From Phaeocystidibacter sp965659415 (GTDB taxonomy: Bacteria > Bacteroidota > Bacteroidia > Flavobacteriales > Schleiferiaceae), in NCBI GenBank assembly GCA_965659415.1, contig CBFHVA010000016.1, positions 1-61,732 on the forward strand: DNA of 61,732 bases, in the 5' to 3' direction. The notes below the pieces were generated by a model. That model did not search any database and was not told where the DNA came from. It was given only the letters and a program-made list of their open reading frames with translations. The position numbers and the translations under genes were made by a program. This document shows positions 17,028-25,866 of the stretch, in pieces (position 1 is the stretch's first letter; each line of letters starts with the position of its first letter).

Positions 17028-18701
17028 ATGAAAAGACTTATTGTGTTTGGAATATTGCTTGCCTCGTCTCTTTCGGGATTTGGACAAGAGCGCTATTGGC
17101 TTTTTTTGAATGAGCCGATTGTTACTTCCAGAGCAGATGGTTCCAAATACTATGTAATTGACTCCACAACAATAGCCCTTTCTGAACGCGCCTTAGAGCG
17201 CCGCCGGCGACAAGGAATTGAATTGCAATCTACTGATTTTAATCGACCAACGGGTCAGAATATAGTAGGATACCTAAGGACATTAGGATACAGAATACAC
17301 GGCTATTCGCGCTGGTTGAATGCGTACAGCGTTGAGGTGCCTGCTGGAGTGGAAGATCCAAATGGGGCCATTGAGCCTACCATTGCTTTTCAAATAGGAT
17401 TGAACTTGCCTATGCAAAAGGTTCAATCACTGGAAGTTCAAGAAGCACCCAATACCGTTTTATCTGAGAATAGGTCAGCCGTTGCAGCAGTTCCTTGCCC
17501 GCCGGGCGACCATTGGTACAATTACGGCGAAGGTTGGCAACAAACGCATATGGTGCGTGGAGAGGTTCTTCACGATAATGGTTTTGAAGGGAGGGGTATG
17601 CTGATTGCTGTTCTGGATGGATCTTTCTATGAAGCGGATGTGTATGGCGGATTGATGCGTGCTTTCGCTGAAGGTAGAGTAGTTGCAACGTACGATTTCG
17701 TGAACGGGGATACTAACGCTTTCCGAGCAACAGGAACACATGGTACACGGGTCTTCTCAATTATGGCCACGGAAAATGACGGACGTTTGGTAGGTTCAGC
17801 TCCTAAGGCATCTTACGCATTGCTTCGTTCGGAAGATGAACAGAGCGAAACGAAGGTGGAGGAAGACAATTGGATTTTCGCCGCGGAATTTGCTGATAGT
17901 ATCGGTGCCGACGTGATCAATTCTTCTTTGGGTTACACCACCTTCGATTCTGGAAATAACTACGGTCCGCAGGATATGAATGGCCGTACGGCTATTGTTA
18001 CTCAAGGTGCGGTAATGGCACATCGAGCTGGAATGGTTGTGGTTTCAAGTGCCGGAAATACGGGGTCAAATACGGGATGGCGCATTGTAAGCGCCCCTGC
18101 TGATGCTGATAGCATATTGGCTGTAGGTGCCGTTGATTCTACAGAATTCGTGGGCGGTTTCTCTGCTCGGGGTCCGACGGTAGATGGACGAGTAAAACCC
18201 GATGTGATGGCACAAGGCGTGCTCAATGCGCATTTAGGACAATGGGGAAGTGTAATCAGAGGAAACGGAACCAGTTTTAGTGCACCGGTTATTGCTGGAT
18301 TCGCAGCGTGCTTTTGGGAGGCTAATCCAGAGGCGACTAACTATGAAATCATGAACTGGATTCGTCAGAGTTCGAATCGATACAATAATCCTGATTCGGA
18401 CTACGGATATGGAATACCTGACTTTTCGAGGGCTATGGTTTTGTCAGGAGCAATGAGTTCAAGCGAGGATATTTTGTTTCCCAATCCAACCTCAGGGGAG
18501 TTGCGGATTCAGATGGACCTGCCTGAAGGATCTGCTTATCGCATCCACGATATTATGGGACGTACCATCATGCAAGGGGAGCTAGACTTACCATTGAACG
18601 CACGTCTTGAATTGCCGGCTACTACGGCGAATGGCATTTATTTCTTCGAAGTAGAGAAATCTGAAGAATTGCTGGTTACCCGCTTCGTTCTATCTCGATG
18701 A
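17028..18701 (+). CDS. Secreted S8 subtilase with type IX sorting domain
   Basis: A 557-residue protease. A signal peptide (MKRLIVFGILLASSLSGFG) is followed by a prodomain-like region and a subtilisin domain with the catalytic triad in AVLDGSF (D197), GTHGTRV (H238) and GTSFSAP (S416); the oxyanion asparagine lies in SSAGNTGS. The last ~75 residues (ILFPNPTSGELRIQM ... TRFVLSR) are a type A C-terminal sorting domain of the type IX secretion system, so the enzyme is likely released or anchored at the cell surface. It starts 12 bp after mnmA. The substrate is unknown. Confidence 0.92.
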   Translation: MKRLIVFGILLASSLSGFGQERYWLFLNEPIVTSRADGSKYYVIDSTTIALSERALERRRRQGIELQSTDFNRPTGQNIVGYLRTLGYRIHGYSRWLNAYSVEVPAGVEDPNGAIEPTIAFQIGLNLPMQKVQSLEVQEAPNTVLSENRSAVAAVPCPPGDHWYNYGEGWQQTHMVRGEVLHDNGFEGRGMLIAVLDGSFYEADVYGGLMRAFAEGRVVATYDFVNGDTNAFRATGTHGTRVFSIMATENDGRLVGSAPKASYALLRSEDEQSETKVEEDNWIFAAEFADSIGADVINSSLGYTTFDSGNNYGPQDMNGRTAIVTQGAVMAHRAGMVVVSSAGNTGSNTGWRIVSAPADADSILAVGAVDSTEFVGGFSARGPTVDGRVKPDVMAQGVLNAHLGQWGSVIRGNGTSFSAPVIAGFAACFWEANPEATNYEIMNWIRQSSNRYNNPDSDYGYGIPDFSRAMVLSGAMSSSEDILFPNPTSGELRIQMDLPEGSAYRIHDIMGRTIMQGELDLPLNARLELPATTANGIYFFEVEKSEELLVTRFVLSR

Positions 18702-18782
18702 AAATGAATCAGAGTATGCAAGCGCTTCCAATCTTGGTGGTGCATGCGGAATCTCCTATTTTCACGGTTCCAAGAGAGAACT

Positions 18783-19730
18783 ATGGCAAACCGTGTAATA
18801 TCCCTTTTCAATATTCAATATCCAATTATTCAAGCGGGCATGATTTGGTGCTCCGGTTGGGAATTGGCCGCAGCTTCATCCAATGCCGGAATTCTGGGCA
18901 TCATCGGATCTGGCTCCATGTATCCTGATGTTCTTCGAGACCACATCCGGAAAGCTAAATCTGCCACCGATAAGCCATTCGGAGTGAATGTACCCATGCT
19001 CTATCCCGATATCGATAAGCACATGGATATTATCATGGAAGAAGGAGTGAAGGTGGTGTTCACATCCGCAGGAAATCCCAAAATATGGACTTCCACCTTA
19101 AAAGAAAAAGGGATAACGGTGGTTCATGTAGTTTCCAGCGTAAAATTTGCACTTAAAGCCCAAGAAGCGGGAGTAGATGCTGTTGTGGCTGAAGGTTTTG
19201 AAGCGGGCGGACATAATGGAAGAGATGAAACTACCACCATGTGCTTGATTCCCATGGTGAAGGAGCAGGTTGATATTCCGTTGATTGCGGCCGGAGGAAT
19301 TGGAACAGGAAAGGGAATGTACGCCGCTATGAGTCTAGGTGCCGATGGTGTTCAAATCGGGAGTCGGTTTGTGGCTTCAGAGGAGTCATCTGCACACTTG
19401 GCTTTTAAGAACGCAGTACTTGCTGCAAATGAAGGGGATACGGTACTTACGTTAAAGGAACTCGCACCTGTTCGTCTCATCAAGAATAAGTTCTATCAAG
19501 ATGTGGCTCAAGCTTATCAGAATGGAACTTCTCGCGAAGATCTGATTGCATTGTTAGGACGGGCTCGAGCCAAGCAGGGTATGTTTGAAGGCGACTTAGA
19601 AGAAGGAGAACTCGAAATTGGTCAGGTTTCTGGATTAATAAACGAAGTAAAATCTACAGCTGAAATTGTGAATGAGATTGTAGCTGAATTCGAGGTAACG
19701 CGGAATTCTATGAATCAAATACAGCTGTAA
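18783..19730 (+). CDS. Nitronate monooxygenase / FabK-like flavoenzyme
   Basis: A 315-residue TIM-barrel FMN enzyme of the 2-nitropropane dioxygenase family. Motifs are IQYPIIQAGMIWCSG near the N-terminus, AEGFEAGGHNGRDE (the family's substrate/FMN loop), PLIAAGGIGTGKGM and GADGVQIGSRF (phosphate binding). The family contains nitronate monooxygenases and FabK enoyl-ACP reductases, and the sequence does not decide between them. I chose the ATG at 18783 (MANRVISLF), which is preceded by GAGAGAA and matches the usual family start; a longer start at 18744 is possible. It may be co-transcribed with the heptose genes 5 bp downstream. Confidence 0.85.
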   Translation: MANRVISLFNIQYPIIQAGMIWCSGWELAAASSNAGILGIIGSGSMYPDVLRDHIRKAKSATDKPFGVNVPMLYPDIDKHMDIIMEEGVKVVFTSAGNPKIWTSTLKEKGITVVHVVSSVKFALKAQEAGVDAVVAEGFEAGGHNGRDETTTMCLIPMVKEQVDIPLIAAGGIGTGKGMYAAMSLGADGVQIGSRFVASEESSAHLAFKNAVLAANEGDTVLTLKELAPVRLIKNKFYQDVAQAYQNGTSREDLIALLGRARAKQGMFEGDLEEGELEIGQVSGLINEVKSTAEIVNEIVAEFEVTRNSMNQIQL

Positions 19731-19735
19731 GAGGG

Positions 19736-21622
19736 ATGGGACATCAATTAAAACGAGCACTTATTCTGGCAGGTGGAAAAGGAACTCGCCTGGCTGAAAT
19801 TAGAAGTGACATACCTAAACCTATGATGCCCGTACTGGGCAAATCCTTGTTGGAGTACCAACTTGAAATGTGTGCAAAGCAGGGGATTAAAAGAGTGACT
19901 CTGCTGGTCAACCACCTAAAGGACAGCATAGTTGATCACTTTGGTGATGCCTTCAATGGTATGCGCATTGAGTATTTTGAAGAACCGGAACCGCTAGGAA
20001 CGGTAGGCGGAATCGCAGCCATTTCGGATGAAGTTGAGGAGGACGTGCTGGTTTTGTACGGCGATGTGATGATGGAAATGGACCTTTCACGTTTGTATGC
20101 GTTCCACCTTTCAAAGGAAAGTGAAGCCACCTTGGTTATACACCCGAACGATCATCCGTACGACAGTGACTTGGTTGAGCTAGGTGCTGAAGATGAGGTG
20201 GTTCGATTTCTTTCGAAACCCCATGAACCCAATTTGCAATACCACAATGCGGTGAATGCCGCTGCATATGTGTTTTCTCCTGGCGTGCTCAAGAAGCTAG
20301 AGAAAGATGTAAAGGCTGATTTTGGGAAAGATATTTTTCCGAAGTGGGTGGGGAGTGTACGCATGTTTGGATACAGCACTCCGGAGTATCTGAAAGATAT
20401 GGGGACACCTGATCGATTGGAACGAGTTGAAGGAGATGTGAAAAGTGGCAAAGTGCAGCGAAGATCCTTGGTGAATCGTCAGAAATGCATCTTTCTCGAT
20501 AGAGATGGTGTGCTGAATTACGACACCGACTTAATCGACCGTCCTGAAGACTTGAATCTGTATCCGTGGACTTCCGAATCGGTTAAAAAGATCAATAAGT
20601 CGGACTACTTAAGTGTAATTACGACCAATCAAAGCGTGGTTGCGCGTGGAATGATTGACGAGACTGGTCTTGCCGAAATCCACAAGAAGATGGAAACCGA
20701 CCTAGGTAACGAAGGGGCTTTTGTGGATGCTATTTATTATTGTCCGCATCACCCAGACGGCGGATTTGAAGGAGAACGCCCCGAATATAAAATTGACTGC
20801 GAGTGTCGCAAACCTAAGCCGGGTATGATTATGAAAGCAACCGACCGATTCAATATCGACCTTCGCCAAAGTTGGATGATTGGTGATTCTTCTCGTGATA
20901 TTGAAGCAGGCAAGGCGGCTGGAGTGCGAACCATTGCTCTGCGCACCGGACATGGCGCCGTTCATCTTAATGCGCGTCCTGATTTTCACTTTGACCATCT
21001 GGACGATGCCGTGAATTTTATTTTGGATCGACCGTACAAGGACGCTTACAAGACGCTAATCAAGCGCTTTCAATCCTCAAGAAATTCCCCCTTTGTAGTG
21101 TTGGTAGGCGGGCAATCGCGTTCGGGTAAAAGCACCTTTGTAAGTGAAATGAAATTCCGCTTGATGCGTGATGGCATTCAGTCCATTCGAATTCCGCTGG
21201 ATCAATGGATTCTTAAAAAGGAAGATCGAGGAGAGTTGGAAGACGTGAAGCGCACTTTCCAGTTGGAGAAACTAAAGAGGGATTTAAAGGACTTCGTAGA
21301 TGGGAAGCTCATACAAATTCCTGGATATGCAGATCATCCCGAGCGCATGTCGTTTGGGCTGAGCGCAGTATGGAGTGGAGAGGCCATTGTTTTTATTGAA
21401 GGAGTACCTGCGCTTATCGACAATGAAATGGCCAACCTAGGGCATTGGAAGGTGTTCATGGAATCTGATGAAGAAAAGCGAAAAGATCGATTCGAACGTT
21501 TTTATGCCTGGAAAGGAAAGAGCGAAGAGGATACCTTGCAGCTTTACGAAGCTCGTAAGTCTGCCGAATATGAAATCATAGCGCAAGGCCGTACCTTCGC
21601 TGACGATATTTATTCTTCATGA
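19736..21622 (+). CDS. Three-domain heptose enzyme: HddC-like + GmhB-like + P-loop kinase-like
   Basis: A 628-residue fusion. Residues 1-235 are a sugar nucleotidyltransferase (LILAGGKGTRL, IPKPMMPVLGKS, LYGDVMME), like HddC (heptose-1-phosphate guanylyltransferase). Residues 248-425 are a HAD phosphatase like GmhB (FLDRDGVLN, TTNQS, zinc-ligand pattern CPHHP ... CECRKPKPGM, GDSSRDIEAG). Residues 445-628 hold a P-loop domain (VVLVGGQSRSGKSTF Walker A; DQWILKKEDRG) that I cannot match to a known pathway step. With the kinase and isomerase genes that follow, the set covers GDP-D-glycero-D-manno-heptose synthesis for surface glycans. Its stop overlaps the next start (ATGA). Confidence 0.85.
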   Translation: MGHQLKRALILAGGKGTRLAEIRSDIPKPMMPVLGKSLLEYQLEMCAKQGIKRVTLLVNHLKDSIVDHFGDAFNGMRIEYFEEPEPLGTVGGIAAISDEVEEDVLVLYGDVMMEMDLSRLYAFHLSKESEATLVIHPNDHPYDSDLVELGAEDEVVRFLSKPHEPNLQYHNAVNAAAYVFSPGVLKKLEKDVKADFGKDIFPKWVGSVRMFGYSTPEYLKDMGTPDRLERVEGDVKSGKVQRRSLVNRQKCIFLDRDGVLNYDTDLIDRPEDLNLYPWTSESVKKINKSDYLSVITTNQSVVARGMIDETGLAEIHKKMETDLGNEGAFVDAIYYCPHHPDGGFEGERPEYKIDCECRKPKPGMIMKATDRFNIDLRQSWMIGDSSRDIEAGKAAGVRTIALRTGHGAVHLNARPDFHFDHLDDAVNFILDRPYKDAYKTLIKRFQSSRNSPFVVLVGGQSRSGKSTFVSEMKFRLMRDGIQSIRIPLDQWILKKEDRGELEDVKRTFQLEKLKRDLKDFVDGKLIQIPGYADHPERMSFGLSAVWSGEAIVFIEGVPALIDNEMANLGHWKVFMESDEEKRKDRFERFYAWKGKSEEDTLQLYEARKSAEYEIIAQGRTFADDIYSS

Positions 21623-22602
21623 TCATAACTAAAACGCCGTTTAGAATCAGTTTTGTGGGCGGAGGTTCCGATTTGGAAGCCTTCTATTCGAAGCATCCGG
21701 GTGCTGTGTTGAGCACGAGTATCAACAAGTACATGTACATTTCGTCGCACAAGTTTTTTGAGCCAGATAAGATTCGAACGAAGTATTCTCAGACGGAAAC
21801 CGTAGATCGCGTAGAGGATTTGAAGCACAACTTGCTACGTACGCTGCTTCAACGTTTTGATATTAAAGGCGGATTAGAAATCAGTTCCATTGCCGATGTG
21901 CCCGCAGGTACGGGAATGGGCAGCTCCAGCAGTTTCACGGTAGGTGTGCTGCACAATTTATCGGCTGTTCAGAATGTGTTTGTATCGAAGGAGACCTTGG
22001 CCAAAGACGCATGCGAGGTTGAAATCGACATCCTCAAAGAGCCCATTGGCAAGCAGGATCAGTACGCGGCAGCATATGGTGGATTGAATGTGATTGAGTT
22101 TCACCCGAATGGTCATGTGTCAGTGAATCCTGTACATCTGAATTCTGAAGGGCATAGAGAATTGCAGGATCACTTGGTGATGTTCTATATCGGAAACCAA
22201 CGAAGTGCCTCGAGCATTTTAGCTGAGCAGAAGAAGAACACCTCGCAGGATGATAAATTCAACGCCCTGAAGCAAATGGTGGCATTGGTTCCAGAATTGA
22301 AGTCGACCCTCGAAGCTGGGAATTGGCAACACTTTGGTGAGTTAATGCACGAGAACTGGATGCTTAAGCAAGGCTTGGCGAGCGGCATTACCAACCCGTT
22401 GATTACTGAAATCTACGACGCGGCAAGAGCTGCGGGCGCAACGGGAGGAAAGCTTCTCGGAGCCGGAGGAGGTGGATTTATGTTATTTACTTGTCCGCCA
22501 GAAAAACAAGAAAAACTGAGAGCTGCACTGCAGAAAGTACGACCTTTCGAGTTTAACCTTGAACAGGAAGGAAGCAAATTAATTTACTATGGCGACCAAT
22601 AA
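21619..22602 (+). CDS. hddA: GHMP kinase, probable D-glycero-D-manno-heptose 7-phosphate kinase
   Basis: A 327-residue GHMP-family sugar kinase: TKTPFRISFVGGGSD at the N-terminus, the ATP loop PAGTGMGSSSSFTVG at about 97-111, and a C-terminal GGKLLGAGGGGFMLF. This pattern matches HddA-type heptose 7-phosphate kinases and related fucokinase-like enzymes. The assignment rests on its position between the HddC/GmhB fusion and gmhA. It overlaps the upstream gene by 4 bp and the downstream gene by 14 bp, so translation is coupled. Confidence 0.85.
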   Translation: MIITKTPFRISFVGGGSDLEAFYSKHPGAVLSTSINKYMYISSHKFFEPDKIRTKYSQTETVDRVEDLKHNLLRTLLQRFDIKGGLEISSIADVPAGTGMGSSSSFTVGVLHNLSAVQNVFVSKETLAKDACEVEIDILKEPIGKQDQYAAAYGGLNVIEFHPNGHVSVNPVHLNSEGHRELQDHLVMFYIGNQRSASSILAEQKKNTSQDDKFNALKQMVALVPELKSTLEAGNWQHFGELMHENWMLKQGLASGITNPLITEIYDAARAAGATGGKLLGAGGGGFMLFTCPPEKQEKLRAALQKVRPFEFNLEQEGSKLIYYGDQ

Positions 22603-23200
22603 GCACATTGCTGCATATATCTCATCTGTTAAGACAACCTTGGATAATTTAGATTCAACTCAGATTGATAATCTGATTGAAGCATTTGCGTCCACATATG
22701 AAGCGGGCGGGAATATATACACCATGGGTAATGGTGGTTCGGGAGCCTCTGCTTCACATGCTGCTGGCGATTTCCTCAAAGGTGCTAGTTATGGTTTAGA
22801 CCGTCGATTTAAGATGATTTGCTTGAACGATAACCTGCCAAGCATGATGGCCATAGCGAATGACATCGGTTGGGAGGACATCTTTGTTGAACCGCTTAAG
22901 AATTACCTGGGTCCGAATGACTTAGTTATTGGAATCAGCGGAAGTGGCAATAGCGCCAATGTGGTTAAAGCGCTGACCTATGCGAAATCAGAAGGTGTTA
23001 GAACTGTTGCACTAACCGGTTTCAAGGGTGGAAAGATAGGCGAGTTGGCAGATCTACACGTTCATGCTCCTGTAATGGATATGGAAGTTACCGAAGACAT
23101 TCACATGGTAATCTTCAATATCGTTAAAAAGGCCATGATGGAGCGTTACTTGGGTGATAACCCGAGCATGGGCGGAACATATGATGCGCGGGTGCAGTAA
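22589..23200 (+). CDS. gmhA: Phosphoheptose isomerase (SIS domain)
   Basis: A 203-residue SIS-domain protein. TMGNGGSGASASHAAGDFLKG is the GmhA phosphosugar-binding loop, and GISGSGNSANVVKAL plus TGFKGGKIGELAD follow. GmhA converts sedoheptulose 7-phosphate to heptose 7-phosphate, the entry step to heptose nucleotides. It is the last gene of the operon; its stop is 1 bp from the stop of the convergent glycosylase gene, leaving no room for a separate terminator. Confidence 0.92.
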   Translation: MATNKHIAAYISSVKTTLDNLDSTQIDNLIEAFASTYEAGGNIYTMGNGGSGASASHAAGDFLKGASYGLDRRFKMICLNDNLPSMMAIANDIGWEDIFVEPLKNYLGPNDLVIGISGSGNSANVVKALTYAKSEGVRTVALTGFKGGKIGELADLHVHAPVMDMEVTEDIHMVIFNIVKKAMMERYLGDNPSMGGTYDARVQ

Positions 23201-23201
23201 T

Positions 23202-23894
23202 TTACCCTTGGCTTTTAAGAATGTTGATGAATTTATCTAAGTATTCATCCATTCTCTTACGTCGATACTGCATAACAAATCGTGGATGTTCAAGTGCAGT
23301 TATTGAGCTGAACCAGTTTTCACGTTCATTCCAGGCATTCATCGCTTTTAGGTTTTTACCTGACCCAAATAGGATTACAGCTTGCGGATTCCCTACCAGC
23401 TTTGCTTGGAAAGTGATCTGCTTCAAGATAAACGGTTCGAGAAGCTTTTGCACCGCCTTATCATCGTAGTAATTGAAATTCACCCAATTGTCCTTGTCAT
23501 TTTTGCGGATGAATCCGAGGGGAGAAACTCCACCGATGAACCAATCTGCAAAGAAAGCTTCAGGTCCACCATAGGCATCAATCAAACGCCAAACGAAGTA
23601 TGCGGAGGTTTCGGTAGTATTCACGTCCGGCATTTGAATTCCTGTCGATTCGAGTGCCGGTGTATCCGTAAATGGTATACCCGTCAGCCCTGCACCCAGT
23701 CTGCCTGGGTTGATTCCGAGCAAGAGCTTCCTTGGGTTGTAGTCTGAATAATAGCGTTGGTAAAATTCACTAAGTGCCTTCCAGCTCGAATCTGACATCG
23801 ATTGGTACGGATGAAGCACGCGAATATCCTCGGGTAATTCAATGTCGAAATTCAGTTCGCGATACCATGATAAGATGTTCTGAGCTAATGTCAT
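23202..23894 (-). CDS. SMUG2-type uracil-DNA glycosylase family protein
   Basis: A 230-residue protein I recognise as the DUF4918/SMUG2 branch of the uracil-DNA glycosylase superfamily. The uracil-pocket motif is LLGINPGRLGAGLTGIPFTD, and the C-terminal motif is EHPRFVMQYRRKRMDEYLDK. The superfamily removes damaged or misincorporated bases; SMUG2 members of Bacteroidota are reported to act on uracil and xanthine. It is cytosolic and of normal length. It is divergent from the membrane protein at 23973 and convergent, with no spacer, with gmhA. Confidence 0.8.
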   Translation of the reverse strand: MTLAQNILSWYRELNFDIELPEDIRVLHPYQSMSDSSWKALSEFYQRYYSDYNPRKLLLGINPGRLGAGLTGIPFTDTPALESTGIQMPDVNTTETSAYFVWRLIDAYGGPEAFFADWFIGGVSPLGFIRKNDKDNWVNFNYYDDKAVQKLLEPFILKQITFQAKLVGNPQAVILFGSGKNLKAMNAWNERENWFSSITALEHPRFVMQYRRKRMDEYLDKFINILKSQG

Positions 23895-23972
23895 GTCGCA
23901 AACATAGGTACTTTGTGTGGTTTGAGCGAGGATGACTATTTTCAGTGCGCGAAATACAAATTAGACCAATTC

Positions 23973-24416
23973 ATGCGCATTTTACCTAATCCGAAGATAA
24001 AACGAGCTATAGCATTGAGCCTTATCGTATTTGGGATTCTCGCGGATGCGTTCGCCTTACTGGTTGGTGGGTCTTGGATCCTCACACTGGGTATATCCAC
24101 ACTATTAATAGTTGTGGCTTTAGCTGTTCTTTCGATTTTCTTTCAAAGAATCAAATCACTTGAATGGGATTCGGGCAACGAAGTGCTTGGCGTGGAGTAC
24201 AGAGGGCGGAAACCAAGTCTGAATATTCCTAAATCCAAGCTACAACTCGATTTCGTGATTTCCAGTTCTGCGGAAAGTACTTTGAATAACCGAGATATGC
24301 TCATTTATCAGGATGACAAATTGGTTGAGCGCATTTCCGCGTTATCGGGCTTTGCACCAACTGAACTCGAAGAACTCGCGAAACAAGTAAATGGTGAGGG
24401 CGAAACTGTGGATTGA
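23973..24416 (+). CDS. Membrane-anchored protein of unknown function
   Basis: A 147-residue protein starting at MRILPNPKIKRAI (a start 20 codons upstream is open but leaves less promoter space from the divergent gene). Two membrane segments lie near residues 11-30 (AIALSLIVFGILADAFALLVG) and 35-56 (TLGISTLLIVVALAVLSIFF), followed by a soluble C-terminal domain of about 85 residues (VYRGRK-like basic patch, then acidic end). No family is recognised. The 182-bp repeat copy A begins 60 bp after its stop. Confidence 0.55.
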   Translation: MRILPNPKIKRAIALSLIVFGILADAFALLVGGSWILTLGISTLLIVVALAVLSIFFQRIKSLEWDSGNEVLGVEYRGRKPSLNIPKSKLQLDFVISSSAESTLNNRDMLIYQDDKLVERISALSGFAPTELEELAKQVNGEGETVD

Positions 24417-24886
24417 TTCGGTCGAGTAAAGTTATGTACATGAAACCTGTGGTGATGGCGTGGGGTAGGATGTTGGGCCCCGGGGCGAGTTCCCTCGACC
24501 CTAGTCAAGTTATGCTTTTATTGAGCATTAATTGTAGAACATACGTTTAGTTCTGACCATGGTTTTTTATGATATGATTCGATTTGAAAACCGCAATTGT
24601 ATCTAATCAAAATGAGAACTTTAAACTGGGGACAGGGGTGCTGGCCCCAGGGGCTGAGAATCGCCTTCGTCAATAGAAATGCATGGGTGAACATAGAATC
24701 TATGTCATTTCCATTTTACAAATCACCTGTGATCGTTTAATGCACAGCGCAAATGGCTAGAGTTGAATTCTTCGCTCAAGTTGTTGACTATTGGAAAAAT
24801 GACTTGATTCTTGACATAGAGTCCGTTTGACTAGTATTTTTAAGCTTATGGTTTTAACTTTGAAGCCAGAACAACACCTTTCACCT
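24417..24886. other. Spacer holding repeat copy A and a probable promoter
   Basis: No credible gene is seen in these 470 bp. It contains the 182-bp structured repeat (24477-24658), then about 170 bp of A/T-rich sequence. TAACTTTG at 24855-24862 fits a Bacteroidota -7 box for the gene at 24887, but TTTG at 24826-24829 is about 25 bp away, longer than the usual spacing, so the -33 element is uncertain. Confidence 0.55.
24477..24658 (+). repeat. 182-bp structured repeat, copy A
   Basis: Direct repeat of 25571-25753. Conserved blocks are the left end (GCCCCGGGGCGAG ... CCTCGACCCTA), an internal inverted repeat (AGAAC ... GTTCT at 24535-24553), GATTTGAAAAC, and a 37-bp right end (GAACTTTAAACTGGGGACAG onward). 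The right end read in reverse begins GCCCC-T-GGGGCCAG and aligns with the left end GCCCCGGGGCGAG over about 27 bp, so the element has imperfect terminal inverted repeats, like a MITE. It encodes no protein. Confidence 0.8.
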
Positions 24887-25447
24887 ATGAAAAGATTCTT
24901 ATTTATTATTCTCGCCATTTTCTTTGTTGACGGTGCTGCCTTTGCACAAGAAGACAGAGAGAAGTGGTTTCAAGAAGAAGTTCAAGGCACAATTACCGCT
25001 ATTGATGCTGAAAGCCGCCAAGTAACCGTTATGGGGCAGGAAGGAAACCTCGCAACACTCACTGCGGGAGATGAGGTTGAACGCTTCGGTGAGCTAGCCG
25101 TGGGAGATATTATAAAACTGGAGTTTTGGAGTTACATCCGTGCTGAATTTCGAGCTCCGACCGAAGCGGAACTTGCAGAACCTCTCGTTCTAATCGCCGA
25201 AGAAGGAAAGACTGAACTCGACAGCCCTCCTGGAGCCGCCATTGGAGCATTGGTTCAGGCGATTGTTACTATTGAAGTAATCAATCGGCCTTATATGAAT
25301 GTTGTGGTGCGAGGACCTCGAGGGAATTATGTGACTATTCCGGTGGAAGATCCATCTTTATTGGAAGAATTACAGATTGGCCAAGTGGTCGTGTTGACAT
25401 ATGGCGAAGCCATGGCACTATACATTGAAAAAATTCAAGAGGGCTAA
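24887..25447 (+). CDS. Exported protein with two beta-rich repeats, unknown function
   Basis: A 186-residue protein starting at the ATG at 24887, which gives a good signal peptide (MKRFLFIILAIFFVDGAAFA, cut before QED); an earlier in-frame start would place 20 residues before it. The mature part has two similar beta-rich halves: VQGTITAIDAESRQVTVMG ... LAVGDIIKLEFW and IVTIEVINRPYMNVVVRG ... LQIGQVVVLTYG, suggesting an internal duplication of an OB-like or DUF5666-like unit. No specific family is recognised. It stands alone between two direct copies of the 182-bp repeat. Confidence 0.6.
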   Translation: MKRFLFIILAIFFVDGAAFAQEDREKWFQEEVQGTITAIDAESRQVTVMGQEGNLATLTAGDEVERFGELAVGDIIKLEFWSYIRAEFRAPTEAELAEPLVLIAEEGKTELDSPPGAAIGALVQAIVTIEVINRPYMNVVVRGPRGNYVTIPVEDPSLLEELQIGQVVVLTYGEAMALYIEKIQEG

Positions 25448-25866
25448 GAGTCGTTCGTCTTCAATTTATCGCTCGTATTTGGAGTCTGTAATGGTTTACT
25501 GCATTCAAGTTCTAGCATCTTCCCATCCACAGGTATGGAGGTGTGGGGATGAAGAAGTTTCATGCGTATAGCCCCGGGGCGAGTTTCCTCGACCCTATGT
25601 CAAGGTAAATAGAGCATGATGGACAAACGTAGAACGTACGTTTAATTCTGCCATACGCTTATTTGATTCAGAATAGATTTGAAAACGACGTTGGATTCAA
25701 ATCAAATGGTGAACTTTAAACTGGGGACAGGGGTGCTGGCCCCGGGGGCCGAGTTAGGAGCCAACCGCCATTTCCAATCCCTACTGGTAACAGAACGCAC
25801 GCCACGTTTCGATTACTATGTGCTTTTGTTCCGGGAACGCTACCTTAACCTAAGCACCTAAATACC
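25448..25866. other. Spacer holding repeat copy B
   Basis: About 420 bp without a credible gene. It contains repeat copy B (25571-25753). An open frame at 25679-25861 runs through the repeat and is not protein-like. No clear rho-independent terminator other than the G/C-rich repeat ends is seen. Confidence 0.55.
25571..25753 (+). repeat. 182-bp structured repeat, copy B
   Basis: Same orientation as copy A, 1094 bp away. The left end is GCCCCGGGGCGAGTTTCCTC; the internal inverted repeat is AGAACGTACGTTTAATTCT; the right end is CTGGGGACAGGGGTGCTGGC then CCCGGGGGCC. The middle has diverged while both ends and the internal palindrome are kept, which points to conservation of structure rather than to one recent duplication. 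Confidence 0.8.

Noticed and set aside
24477..25753. Integron gene cassette between two attC sites
   Set aside because: The repeats are structured and flank a gene, but I cannot place clear RYYYAAC/GTTRRRY pairs at the ends, and no integrase gene is present. The MITE-like reading fits the ends better.
25679..25861. 60-codon open frame downstream of the exported-protein gene
   Set aside because: Most of it is repeat copy B; copy A does not keep the frame.
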